Source: CAUYUA01 sp963575675 (GTDB taxonomy: Bacteria; Pseudomonadota; Alphaproteobacteria; Azospirillales; Azospirillaceae). From it: DNA of 53,398 bases. A program made the translations under genes and the position numbers. The DNA is taken from positions 1-53,398 of the forward strand of contig CAUYUA010000133.1 in assembly GCA_963575675.1 (NCBI GenBank), in the 5' to 3' direction. A model generated the notes under the pieces. The model saw only the letters and a program-made list of their open reading frames with translations. It searched no databases and had not been told where the DNA came from. Of the stretch, positions 26,120-34,393 are shown piece by piece (the stretch's first letter is position 1; each line of letters opens with the position of its first letter).

Positions 26120-27148
26120 CTAAAACCGGCTCTCCAGGTTGACGTTGAGATGATAAAAGAATCGTTTTAATCCGCCATCCTCAGCCGCTTCAGTCAGTTT
26201 TAAAGCTGCGGAGAGGATCGTTTTTAGCGCCGGAACTTGGATTGAATTTTCTCTACACGTCCAAATCAATGTTTGCGTCCAATCTCTTACGAAGAAATCC
26301 GGACTTTTTAAAAGATTTCGGATTAAACCCGATGCGTCGGGCGTTAGGAAGTCGTCTCGCGTGAGAATAATGTTTTCGCCGTTGTTATATTTTCCAAGCA
26401 ACTCCGGTTCGAACGTCAAAGCACGCAGAGAAAGCAAAATCACCAAAATCGAGAAATGGTCTATGGTGGCGTCGAAATGTCGGGCCTCTCGATTGGGATG
26501 TTGAAAATTGACGCCTCCCAGCAATGTCGAGGGCATGCCCTTCAATTCAGGCAGAAACATTGAATCATAGTCTATAAGTTTGAGCTTGCTGCCGGGTGTG
26601 ATCATTACGTTGTCGTGCTTGAGATCGCCGTGAGCAACGCCGTGTCTTAGCATGTCTACGCAAAGGCGCGCCCAAGCCCGCGTAAGAGCCGCCATAGCGC
26701 GTCGATTATTCTTATTACACAAAGTTTCGATTGCAGGACCAAGAGGTTTTCCGCTTAGCCAGGGCATCGTGACGATGGGATAATTGCCGGACGGCGCAAT
26801 GGACGATGTAACGAAAAGCTCTTCCGGCAGATATTCAAAATCAATCATACATGCAAGGCGCGAGATTTTAGCATAGCGCGCGACGGCGCGATAGCGCTCT
26901 TCTAAGTCAGGCATTTCGCGCGTGAAGCACTTGAGCGCCATCGGCTCGCCGTTTTTTCCAAACACCTTGAAGACGCCTGCAAAGTTTCCGGCAAGAAACA
27001 CCGGATGACGTCGCGCGTCGAACTCGGGCGTAATGTCGAGCGTGGCGAAGCGGCTTTTGGCGTTGGCGACTGCTTTTTTATAGTCGGCGATGAGAGGAAG
27101 AGTCATAACGACATCTTTCTTATGGTCGGCGATGAGAGGAACAGTCAT
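26120..27148 (-). CDS. Atypical Ser/Thr protein kinase of the TerY-P triad
   Basis: 342 residues with a protein-kinase fold. Seen: a glycine-loop-like LAGNFAGVFKVFG (52-64), K73 in MALKCF, the catalytic loop HGDLKHDNVMI with D175 and N180, and a DFG-like D193-Y-D195 in KLKLIDYDSMFLPEL. After this comes GGVNFQHPNR and DHFSILVILLSLRAL. The LIDYDxMFxPxL...NxQHP pattern is the one I know from kinases encoded beside TerY-type vWA and PP2C genes. It would phosphorylate Ser/Thr on a partner, opposed by the neighbouring phosphatase. The first 28 residues hold a tandem repeat (MTVPLIADHKKDVV, MTLPLIADYKKAVA) from a 42-base duplication. It overlaps the end of the PP2C gene by 29 bases. Confidence 0.82.
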   Translation of the reverse strand: MTVPLIADHKKDVVMTLPLIADYKKAVANAKSRFATLDITPEFDARRHPVFLAGNFAGVFKVFGKNGEPMALKCFTREMPDLEERYRAVARYAKISRLACMIDFEYLPEELFVTSSIAPSGNYPIVTMPWLSGKPLGPAIETLCNKNNRRAMAALTRAWARLCVDMLRHGVAHGDLKHDNVMITPGSKLKLIDYDSMFLPELKGMPSTLLGGVNFQHPNREARHFDATIDHFSILVILLSLRALTFEPELLGKYNNGENIILTRDDFLTPDASGLIRNLLKSPDFFVRDWTQTLIWTCRENSIQVPALKTILSAALKLTEAAEDGGLKRFFYHLNVNLESRF

Positions 27149-28691
27149 AACGATCTTGCCGTATGGGGCTCGAAAAGGCTTCGGATGATTCGACGTCGAT
27201 CATGACGATCGTAGCGTCGTCATTTGGCAAAAGATTTTCTTCGCACCGCTTTTCAACCCACGAGGCAAACGACGCTTCGGCGGCGAGAACATTCCTTATT
27301 TCGGCCATTTCATCGACGAAGCTGGCGGCAGGATTGGTTAAATGGGCGGAGATCGCCGAGCCGACGCGACTTCCGGATCCGGTTTTTTCAGCAAGAGCGT
27401 GAAACTCCGCCAACAGGGCGTCGCTTTGCGCGTCGACGGGCAATGTCGCCAAATACCGCAAGAAAAGAAACTGTCCCACGCCGTCGGAAGCAAGCACGAC
27501 CGTCGCGCGTTTAGGAAGCGTGATTTCTCCGGTTTTAAACAAAGAAGGCGTCGGTTGCGTTTTCCAGTTCAGCAAATGCGGATCACGATCAAAGGCCGAA
27601 AGAGTTTCCGGATAACCGAAAATCAATCTTACATCGCCTTTTGTCCGGTCAAAAATCAAAATTGAACTGTCGCCGTAAGCCGACCAGAAACAGATCGCCT
27701 TTGCGTTTTTGCGCTCTAGTCGGCAGGTGGCCAACGTCGCAAAAGAGCCTTCGCGAACAAATTTACTGTGCTTGCGCGGATCGGATTTCGTCTGCTTGGA
27801 AAATATATGGTAAAAGTCGAGACAGAAACCGTCCAACCAACTATTCAAATCCTCCGGTCCGGTTAGATGTCGATCCGGAAGATGATCGAGCAAGGTTTCC
27901 GCCCATGCGCCGCAGAACAAGCCGGAAGCGCCTGCGCCGTCTGAAACAGCGGCAAGAAAACCGGATTCAGTTTCAGATAAACGGAGACGGTCTTCATTTT
28001 TCCGCCATAGAATTTGATCTCCGGCGATGAAGCTATCGTTTCTTGGTTTGACCACTGATTGACCACGAACCGTCCACTCGATTTTGGCGGTCGATGCCGA
28101 CGCCTCAGACGCGGTTTCGTTTGTTAAGAGAAGAGCAGAGGCTTCAACATTTGGTGAAAAATTTTGTTGCATCGATATCTCGACCTCGACGCGCTCGGCC
28201 TCCAACGCTCGACGCAGAGCGCTTTGTTCTTCGAGACAATGGGTCATTTCGATCTTTATTTCATCCAATTGTCGCCGCGTTTCGGCTTCAATCCTCATCA
28301 TCTCTTTTTGCCGCTGCTGAATTGCGGCGATTTCCTCGATCACTTCATATTTTAAACAACGCTGGGTCTCGGAGATTTTTGCTGTCAGTTCGTTCATGCG
28401 CCGTCGATCTTGATCGATATCGGCCCGCAACGCCGTCGTTTGTTCGAGCAAAGCCTGATCTCGGATTCGTCGTCGATCGATTTCCGTTACTGCGGCGACA
28501 AGCTCTTCGCGAATCGTCGCGTCTTCCTCGCGACACCGCGCAAGCTCGGCCTTAATTTCTTCAAGCTCCTGCAAACGTCGGTCGAAAACGACCATTGGTC
28601 GACGCGTGCGAGGCCTTTCTCCTTTAGCGCTTTGACCATGCGGCAATGCGGAATCGCGTCCCGTCAAAATCGTCAGTATCTTATCAAACAT
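27120..28691 (-). CDS. Coiled-coil plus PP2C-type protein phosphatase
   Basis: 523 residues. Residues 38-175 are coiled coil (FDRRLQELEEIKAELARCRE and on). Residues 205-500 are a PP2C/SpoIIE-type metal-dependent phosphatase with NEDR (232-235), AAVSDGAGA with D251, GSFATLATC, YGDSSILIF, VVLASDGVGQ with D403, and NDDATIVMI with D491/D492. All metal-ligand positions look intact, so it should be active on phospho-Ser/Thr. PP2C proteins of TerY-P triads usually lack such a long coiled coil, and the module resembles that of the mamE-mamK coiled-coil protein. Its ATG overlaps the vWA stop (TGATG). Confidence 0.82.
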   Translation of the reverse strand: MFDKILTILTGRDSALPHGQSAKGERPRTRRPMVVFDRRLQELEEIKAELARCREEDATIREELVAAVTEIDRRRIRDQALLEQTTALRADIDQDRRRMNELTAKISETQRCLKYEVIEEIAAIQQRQKEMMRIEAETRRQLDEIKIEMTHCLEEQSALRRALEAERVEVEISMQQNFSPNVEASALLLTNETASEASASTAKIEWTVRGQSVVKPRNDSFIAGDQILWRKNEDRLRLSETESGFLAAVSDGAGASGLFCGAWAETLLDHLPDRHLTGPEDLNSWLDGFCLDFYHIFSKQTKSDPRKHSKFVREGSFATLATCRLERKNAKAICFWSAYGDSSILIFDRTKGDVRLIFGYPETLSAFDRDPHLLNWKTQPTPSLFKTGEITLPKRATVVLASDGVGQFLFLRYLATLPVDAQSDALLAEFHALAEKTGSGSRVGSAISAHLTNPAASFVDEMAEIRNVLAAEASFASWVEKRCEENLLPNDDATIVMIDVESSEAFSSPIRQDRYDCSSHRRP

Positions 28692-29683
28692 CAGAGTGCG
28701 CGCTGCCGTTGATGCAAATCACCGCCGCCGCGACGCTGATCTTGACGAACGCCGCCGACTGAATTTTTACCGACTCGGTCATCCGAACGAGTGGCGTTCT
28801 CCATAACCGAGGTTGGGAAGGTGAATGCCTGACGTGTTCCGATATCCAGCAGCTTGACCAACGCCACCGCGTCGGCATTGAACGCCATGCCGCGAATAGT
28901 GGGCGTCTTTTCCAAATCGCGGTCGAAGATTTCACAGATGACCGCTCGATGACGATCGGATAACTCGCTCGACATTTCGAACAAAAGCTTTGCGTAAGGA
29001 TCTTTCGGCAACTGCATCACATTCCATGGGAACAACACCGGCGCTTCGTTGCCGCCCGCAATGTGACAATTAATCAAAAGAACATTGCCGTCGCCGGTCT
29101 TAAGATTCGTCACCCGCCGCGCGGTCGTCAGAAGCTCTTGCTCTGAACCGACGTCGTTCGCCATACCGTCGGTAATATTGATCACAACCGGCGGAAAAGA
29201 CGTAGGGTGATGATAAATCCACTCCTCCAGCGTCGTGACGGCAAGACGGAAAGCGGCGTTCATCGGCGTGCTTTCTCCCGCCATCGGCTCGATCCAACGC
29301 GACACCGAAACCCGCTCGGCGACCATCTGACCGCGCACTTGAACAAAAACCTCTTTTTCCGTCACTTCGGCGTTCTCGGCGACGTCGGAAATCGATACCA
29401 ACTGCCGCCCGGCTAATTCTCTTTGCCAACAGAACTCCGGACGACTGGTTCGACCGTAACCGATAATTCCGACGTCAAAATATTCGCGGACGCCTTCGTC
29501 CCGCATGCAGCGGTTGACCAATTCCTCAAGAGTGCTGTTCAAAGCGTCGGCGACGACAGTTGCTCGACTTATTGCTTCTCCGGTTTCATCCTTACTAAAC
29601 TCTTTATTCATTGATCTTGATTGATCGATCAAAAATAAAAAAACGCCTCGACGGTCGCGACTAATCTCTTGTGAATAGGCCAT
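28691..29683 (-). CDS. Cytosolic vWA protein, TerY-like
   Basis: 330 residues, no signal peptide. A vWA domain begins at once: MIDAS D20-x-S22-x-S24 in FLIDQSRSMNKEF, T139 in GESTPMNAA and D172 in INITDGMAND. FDVGIIGYG and VLLINCHIAG are typical vWA strands of the TerY type. TerY-like proteins are metal-binding adaptors encoded with a PP2C and a kinase. ATG 29683 is preceded by CGGAG at a good distance; an upstream in-frame extension to 29797 runs into a palindrome remnant. It is first in the three-gene - strand operon, divergent from mamP. The C-terminal 40 residues are basic and low in hydrophobics. Confidence 0.82.
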   Translation of the reverse strand: MAYSQEISRDRRGVFLFLIDQSRSMNKEFSKDETGEAISRATVVADALNSTLEELVNRCMRDEGVREYFDVGIIGYGRTSRPEFCWQRELAGRQLVSISDVAENAEVTEKEVFVQVRGQMVAERVSVSRWIEPMAGESTPMNAAFRLAVTTLEEWIYHHPTSFPPVVINITDGMANDVGSEQELLTTARRVTNLKTGDGNVLLINCHIAGGNEAPVLFPWNVMQLPKDPYAKLLFEMSSELSDRHRAVICEIFDRDLEKTPTIRGMAFNADAVALVKLLDIGTRQAFTFPTSVMENATRSDDRVGKNSVGGVRQDQRRGGGDLHQRQRAL

Positions 29684-29759
29684 GATATATCGACTCCGGT
29701 CTTTTGACTGAAAATCTAACACTGTTGCCGCAGACAAAGAAAGCCTAGACCTCGACAAC

Positions 29760-29835
29760 GGGTCCAGGGAATGCGCTTCCGACCGGAGAACTTTCATCTT
29801 TAGCCTCCCTGATCGAAAGCGCGCCCTCTGGACTC
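29760..29835. repeat. Worn GGGTCCAGG palindrome upstream of the vWA gene
   Basis: GGGTCCAGGGAATGCGCTTC at the left and GCGCGCCCTCTGGACTC at the right are recognisable arms. The centre has diverged. It lies in the leader of the - strand triad. Confidence 0.5.
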
Positions 29836-30090
29836 ATTATCTATAAATAATTGAATTAACAGTGGTTTTTGTAATGATGTTTTTCTTGTTGCCATAAATT
29901 AAGACGCAATGTAAGATTATTTCAGAGTGTCCTTAGATGAGAATGGGATCACTTGCGTTATTAAAGATTAATATTTTACATTTTGAATAGACGCTCTTAA
30001 TATGAAGAATTGCGGTTTAGTGATTCCGGCCGCTCGGTAATCCTGGAAGTTGGCGACAGTCCTAGAAGTTGATGGCAATCCTAGAAGTTG
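29836..30090. promoter_or_regulatory. Divergent regulatory gap between the triad and mamP
   Basis: AT-rich, gene-free. A candidate + strand promoter is TTACAT (29976-29981), 16 bases, then TAATAT (29998-30003); it is weak evidence. Just before mamP are three imperfect copies of a 19-21 base unit (TCCTGGAAGTTGGCGACAG, then TCCTAGAAGTTGATGGCAA and TCCTAGAAGTTGGTGGACG) at about 30039-30098, the last running into the mamP start. Confidence 0.35.
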
Positions 30091-30969
30091 GTGGACGTGA
30101 AACAAGAAACATTCATCAGCGTGACGATCCTCACTGTGGTGACGGTGGTGGTGATCGGTGTTTGGACCAAAGGATTCGGTTTATTCAAAAACTCTTTCTT
30201 ATCGACATCGCAAGAGCAACTTTTGACGGCTTGGGGAGGCAATGTCGGACCGAACAGATTGAGGCCGTTTGATTCCGCCGCCGTCCCGATCAACGCTGCG
30301 CCCGGCTTGACGACCGTCGCAAAGCCGCTGCCTGTCGCCGTTCCTGTGGAGACTCCCTTCGAGGCGGAGACACAAATCGCTCCGAACTACATCCCTGAAA
30401 ATCTTCAATTGTTTGAAGCTCACTGGCAAGGGATGGACGCGCGCGCTCTAACCTCCGAACTCCGTCGAAAACTGCGTTATCCTGTCGGCCTTGAGGGTGT
30501 TTTACTCGGAGAAGTGACCCTCGCGGCGGGGCGAGCCGGTTTGCTCGGTGGAGACGTCATTACGGCGGTCGAAGGACAAGCCATCACCAATCTTAACGAA
30601 TTCCAAGAGGCGACCCGAACGGTCGCCGGTCGAAAACAGGCGACGTTGTCCGTTCTTCGCAAAACCAAAGATCGAAACGGCGACAGGTTCGCCGCCGTGC
30701 GCATGAACGTGCTTTTGGTTTCGGATCGAGAACTCGGCTTTGCTCAAGCCGAGGCCGCGCCGATGATCAAGCCCGGCGATCCACGTCCGCACTCGGATCG
30801 CGGCCCCTGCACGCAATGCCACGCCGTTGGCGTCGGCTTCGAGCTTCGACCGGATCCTGATTTAATAACGCTTCCTCCTACGCCGATTTCTCGCGACGTC
30901 GCCGTCAAACGCACGCGGCCTCATGAAGAGCGCGGGCCGTGCGAAGCCTGTCATGTGATCTCCCCATAA
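30091..30969 (+). CDS. mamP: Magnetochrome iron oxidase MamP
   Basis: About 292 residues. One N-terminal membrane helix (about 9-26, SVTILTVVTVVVIGVW), a PDZ domain (about 105-210) with VLLGEVTLAAGRAGLLGGD, and two CxxCH magnetochrome haem sites near the C-terminus (CTQCH at 241 and CEACH at 285 of the longest frame), each preceded by RPHxxRGPC. MamP balances Fe(II)/Fe(III) for magnetite growth. The start is uncertain among TTG 30088, GTG 30091 and GTG 30097, all within the last repeat unit. It restarts the + strand mam series after the inserted block and precedes mamA by 24 bases. Confidence 0.93.
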   Translation: MDVKQETFISVTILTVVTVVVIGVWTKGFGLFKNSFLSTSQEQLLTAWGGNVGPNRLRPFDSAAVPINAAPGLTTVAKPLPVAVPVETPFEAETQIAPNYIPENLQLFEAHWQGMDARALTSELRRKLRYPVGLEGVLLGEVTLAAGRAGLLGGDVITAVEGQAITNLNEFQEATRTVAGRKQATLSVLRKTKDRNGDRFAAVRMNVLLVSDRELGFAQAEAAPMIKPGDPRPHSDRGPCTQCHAVGVGFELRPDPDLITLPPTPISRDVAVKRTRPHEERGPCEACHVISP

Positions 30970-30993
30970 TCAACGCAAGACGAGTGTCGCGCC

Positions 30994-31644
30994 ATGACCC
31001 AAAAAATATCTTTCCCCGACGCCGCCGGCCTTTATCTGGCCTACGGCTCGAATTTAGCGTCACGGTTGGCCGATCGGCTGATTTCCGGGTTTCAATCGAC
31101 GTTCTTCATCGATGAGGAAACCAAGCTCGATTACTACCGCTCCCATGGAATCGAGCACGCCAAAGCTGGACGCTTTATGCGAGCGTTGCCGATGCTGGAT
31201 GTTGTTGCGGAGCAACTGACGAACGATTCAGAAGTCATGCTGTTCCGAGGCTTGTGCAACATCAAGCTCGGCAATAAAGAGGCCGGAATGGCCTTGCTCG
31301 AAAGCGCTCGCGTAAAAGACGCCGAAAATCCGACGACGGCGAGAATTCTCGGAATTGCTTACGCTCAAGCTGGAGAGAACGAGAAAGCTCTGCCGTTGCT
31401 GACTTCTGCGGCCGAGGCTTTCCCTGAGAACTTCACTGTTCAATATCGTCTCGGAGCCATTCTCGACAATCTCGGCAGACACGCCGAAGCTGTCGTCTAT
31501 TTCGAGAGGGCTTTGAAATTGCGTCCCTTCTCGACCAAAGTTTTGCGCGCCTTGGCGTATTCTCTCGAACAACTGGGAGAGCGCGAAAAAGCCATGGGAT
31601 TCTTTAAGCGTGCCGACGAACTGGAAGACAGCGAAGGAAATTAA
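30994..31644 (+). CDS. mamA: Magnetosome TPR protein MamA
   Basis: 216 residues made mostly of tetratricopeptide repeats (about 45-210), for example GIEHAKAGRFMRALPMLD, GIAYAQAGENEKALPLLT, GAILDNLGRHAEAVVYFERA and AYSLEQLGEREKAMGFFKRA. MamA coats the cytosolic face of magnetosomes and serves as an assembly platform that activates vesicles. Length and position between mamP and mamQ match. No membrane segment is seen, as expected. Confidence 0.93.
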   Translation: MTQKISFPDAAGLYLAYGSNLASRLADRLISGFQSTFFIDEETKLDYYRSHGIEHAKAGRFMRALPMLDVVAEQLTNDSEVMLFRGLCNIKLGNKEAGMALLESARVKDAENPTTARILGIAYAQAGENEKALPLLTSAAEAFPENFTVQYRLGAILDNLGRHAEAVVYFERALKLRPFSTKVLRALAYSLEQLGEREKAMGFFKRADELEDSEGN

Positions 31645-31661
31645 ACAGCGTAAGTTTACGC

Positions 31662-31723
31662 GCGGGAGCGTCATCGCTCCTTGCGATCTCTGGCGGGAGC
31701 GTCGTCGCTCCTTGCGATCTCTG
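31662..31723. repeat. Two tandem 31-base units between mamA and mamQ
   Basis: The unit GCGGGAGCGTCATCGCTCCT TGCGATCTCTG occurs twice with one base change; each copy can fold a GGGAGCG/CGCTCC stem. It lies just after the mamA stop and may act as an attenuator or partial terminator. Confidence 0.55.
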
Positions 31724-31766
31724 ATAGACGTGGTTTTTCTTTAGATATTGATGCGGTAATCGATCG

Positions 31767-32633
31767 ATGACGACCTCCACTCCCGGTAATTCGATGAAAG
31801 ACGGCGTCGACGAGCAGATGCACCGCATCCGGCGCTCTGAACTGTTGCTGGCGGAGCTTTACGGCAAAAAAATCAAGACTCCGAAACCGCGTGTTAAGGC
31901 AGTGCGAGGCATTCATGCGATGTTGGTGGTCTCGCTTCTTGCGCTGTCCGCCGTCGTCACGGTTGCCTATTATAAAATCAATTATTTTATTATGCTAAGA
32001 GAAGACGCCTACTCCAAGTCGGGCAATCTCGCCGCAACGGTTCAAAGACGCGCCAACCTCTTCATGAATCTGATCAAGCTGACGCTCAACCATGCCGCGC
32101 TTGAACACGCCGTGTTTTCGCATACATCGGAAATGCGCACGGAGATCATGAAAAACAGCAAGCTCTCCGATACGATCGCAAACGCCGTAGCCAAAGAGAT
32201 CGATCGGATTTCCGCGCAACGCGCCGCAACGCCTCCTTCAGACAAACCGGCCGACATAAAAATTCCAGATATAGAACAAATCTTGAAGTCGTTGGCCTCC
32301 GAAGGCAAGGCCGAGGGCGCCATAGGCAAAATTCTGGCGATGGTTGAACAATATCCCAACATCAAATCGTCGGAAACCTACAAGCACATGATGGATTCTC
32401 TGATTGAAATGGAGGATCGCATCACGATGCGTCGCGTTGAATACAACGAATCTCTGCGAGAATACAACACGGCTGTAACGTCATTTCCATGGCGATATCT
32501 TGCCGGAATTTGCGGATTTATTCGGATCGAGTATGATCGCGCTCAAGATCCGAGCATGGCGGCAAAAGATATTACACCTGCCCTTTACCAACAATTGGTG
32601 CCGTTGGTGAGAACAATGGAGCAGACAAAATGA
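31767..32633 (+). CDS. mamQ: Magnetosome LemA-family protein MamQ
   Basis: 288 residues. A membrane helix at about 50-68 (GIHAMLVVSLLALSAVVTVA) is followed by a LemA-type helical domain. Features include LREDAYSKSGNLAATVQRRA, NLFMNLIKLTLNHAALEH, YKHMMDSLIEMEDRITMRRV and EYNESLREYNTAVTSFPWRY. MamQ is essential for magnetosome membrane formation. The ATGA overlap with mamR (32630) shows coupling. Confidence 0.92.
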   Translation: MTTSTPGNSMKDGVDEQMHRIRRSELLLAELYGKKIKTPKPRVKAVRGIHAMLVVSLLALSAVVTVAYYKINYFIMLREDAYSKSGNLAATVQRRANLFMNLIKLTLNHAALEHAVFSHTSEMRTEIMKNSKLSDTIANAVAKEIDRISAQRAATPPSDKPADIKIPDIEQILKSLASEGKAEGAIGKILAMVEQYPNIKSSETYKHMMDSLIEMEDRITMRRVEYNESLREYNTAVTSFPWRYLAGICGFIRIEYDRAQDPSMAAKDITPALYQQLVPLVRTMEQTK

Positions 32634-32887
32634 TCTGGACTTTCGTCTTGCGCAGCAGCGCGGTTGTGTCGCTTGCTTTGGCGGTGGTCGAGTTATGCGA
32701 TCTCTTTCAAGAGAAACAAGAGATTGCTCCGAATCGCATTTATTCAAGCGAGGAAGCGGCGTCACTGTTCGGCGTAGAGCGAGCGGCCGTCGTGCGTTTG
32801 GCGCGGCAAGGCGCGATTAAGTCCAGTAAAGTAAACGGAAACTACCGAATTCTCGGACAAAGTCTTTTGGATTATCTCAAACGATGA
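32630..32887 (+). CDS. mamR: Magnetosome protein MamR
   Basis: 85 residues: a short hydrophobic N-terminus (FVLRSSAVVSLALAVVEL) and an excisionase/MerR-like helix-turn-helix (SSEEAASLFGVERAAVVRLA followed by YRILGQSLLDYLK). MamR affects crystal number and size in Magnetospirillum; DNA binding has not been shown to my knowledge. It overlaps mamQ and mamB by four bases each (ATGA). Confidence 0.87.
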   Translation: MIWTFVLRSSAVVSLALAVVELCDLFQEKQEIAPNRIYSSEEAASLFGVERAAVVRLARQGAIKSSKVNGNYRILGQSLLDYLKR

Positions 32888-33828
32888 CTTCTAATTTCTG
32901 CAAAACCTGCGGGGACCGCGTCGTCTGGTGGGGAATGGCCGCCAACTCCACCATGATGGTCTTCAAAGCGGTTCTCGGGATAATCGGCGGCAGCGCCGCC
33001 TTGGTTGCCGACTCGATGCATTCGGGGGCCGACGTTGTCGCCGACTGGGTGACCTTGTTCAGCGTTTGGATATCCAAGCGAAAACCAGACGAAGATTATC
33101 CATATGGTCTCGGCAATGTTCAGTTTATTTCTTCGGCGGTGGTCGGACTGATCCTGTTCGTCGGCGCTGTTGCTTGGATGTATGAGTCCTTCGGCAAAAT
33201 CCTTTCGACGCATCCTGAAGCGCCCAGCATGTTGGCGGCCGTCGGCGCTCTGGTGTCGATCATAACCAACGAAATCATGTACCGCTATGAGGTTTGCGCC
33301 GGTCGTAGGAACAACAGCCCGGCCTTGATCGCGGTCGCTTGGGACAATAGATCAGACGCTATTTCATCGATCGGAGTTTTAATCGGCATCATCGTTTCGA
33401 TCATCGGATTTCCCATTGCCGACGCCGTCGCCGCTATTTTCGTCGCTCTTATGGTCGCCAAGATCGGCATCGATCTGAACATCACGGCGGTGAAAGGGTT
33501 GATGGACTCATCGGTGGACATCGAGACTCTTGAAACCGTTTATCGAATCGCCGCAGAAACCTCACGCGTCAAAGGCATTCGCTTTGTGCGAGGCCGCAAC
33601 ATCGGCGAGGACATTCATCTTGACATCAACATCTACCTCGACGGTGAGTGTAAAATCTTTGAAAGCGATTTCATCATTCAGGCAATTAGAGATAAGATTC
33701 TCGCTTCGATGGAGCACGTCAAAGCGGTTCGCGTGGGAATCATGCCGGCTCCGGTCGAGCAGATTACAACGCCGAATAAAAGCAAAGGGCGCGTCGTGAC
33801 GAAGGAGACGCTCAGTGAAATCGGATAA
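32884..33828 (+). CDS. mamB: Magnetosome CDF transporter MamB
   Basis: 314-residue cation diffusion facilitator, essential for magnetosome vesicle formation and iron loading. The transport site reads H46 and D50 (DSMHSGAD) and D154 and D158 (WDNRSDAI), the known MamB set. PYGLGNVQFISS is the CDF loop. An N-terminal CKTCGDR gives the CxxC shared by all three CDF proteins of this window. The C-terminal cytosolic domain includes VRGRNIGEDIHLDINIYL. It forms a heterodimer with MamM. The stop overlaps the mamS start by 14 bases. Confidence 0.95.
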   Translation: MTSNFCKTCGDRVVWWGMAANSTMMVFKAVLGIIGGSAALVADSMHSGADVVADWVTLFSVWISKRKPDEDYPYGLGNVQFISSAVVGLILFVGAVAWMYESFGKILSTHPEAPSMLAAVGALVSIITNEIMYRYEVCAGRRNNSPALIAVAWDNRSDAISSIGVLIGIIVSIIGFPIADAVAAIFVALMVAKIGIDLNITAVKGLMDSSVDIETLETVYRIAAETSRVKGIRFVRGRNIGEDIHLDINIYLDGECKIFESDFIIQAIRDKILASMEHVKAVRVGIMPAPVEQITTPNKSKGRVVTKETLSEIG

Positions 33829-34393
33829 ACTGATTCTCTTCATCGGCGCGGTCTTAGGTTTGGGCGTCCTCACCGCCGCTGTTGTGGTCGATGAATTTGA
33901 AGACGGCTCCGCCCTTGATTCTTCAGGGCAATTCATTGCCGAAGCCATCGGCGCCGGAGCCGGAATCGGCGCTCCGGGCCTCAATGCGCCGCAACTTCCT
34001 TTGAACGCCGCCGAAGGAAGACCACAGATGCAACAAGTGGCCATTCCCGGCTTAACGCCGTTCTCCGCCGCCAAAACCGAACGTTTCTCCGGAAACGTTA
34101 CACAAGTCGCCGTGCTCGGCTCGGATATCGGCTGGGGACAAGTTCACGCAACGATTGTCGATTCAAACAACGGCGTTCGGCTGATTTCATTGGCGCCGAT
34201 CTGGTTCTTGCAGAATCTTGGATGCAGAGTCGCGCAAAACGACCGCGTCACAGGAATCGCTTTTCGATTTGACGCTCCCGGCCCCGGCATTCCCTTATAC
34301 GCCAGAATCATCACCATCAATGGGCGTCCCTGCCAATTGCGTTCAGACGAGGGCATCGCTCTTTGGTCGAACCGTTTGGGGAAAACGCCGTGA
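33815..34393 (+). CDS. mamS: Magnetosome protein MamS
   Basis: 192 residues from GTG 33815 with GAAGGAG upstream. One N-terminal helix (KLILFIGAVLGLGVLTAAVV) anchors a periplasmic or lumenal part. The C-terminal part (GVRLISLAPIWFLQNLGCRV and YARIITINGRPCQLRS) matches the MamS fold, which resembles the region preceding haems in MamE/MamP but has no CxxCH. MamS is needed for normal crystal size. The stop overlaps mamT (GTGA). Confidence 0.88.
   Translation: MKSDKLILFIGAVLGLGVLTAAVVVDEFEDGSALDSSGQFIAEAIGAGAGIGAPGLNAPQLPLNAAEGRPQMQQVAIPGLTPFSAAKTERFSGNVTQVAVLGSDIGWGQVHATIVDSNNGVRLISLAPIWFLQNLGCRVAQNDRVTGIAFRFDAPGPGIPLYARIITINGRPCQLRSDEGIALWSNRLGKTP

Noticed and set aside
31662..31723. CRISPR-like tandem units
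   Set aside because: Only two units, no spacers and no cas genes.
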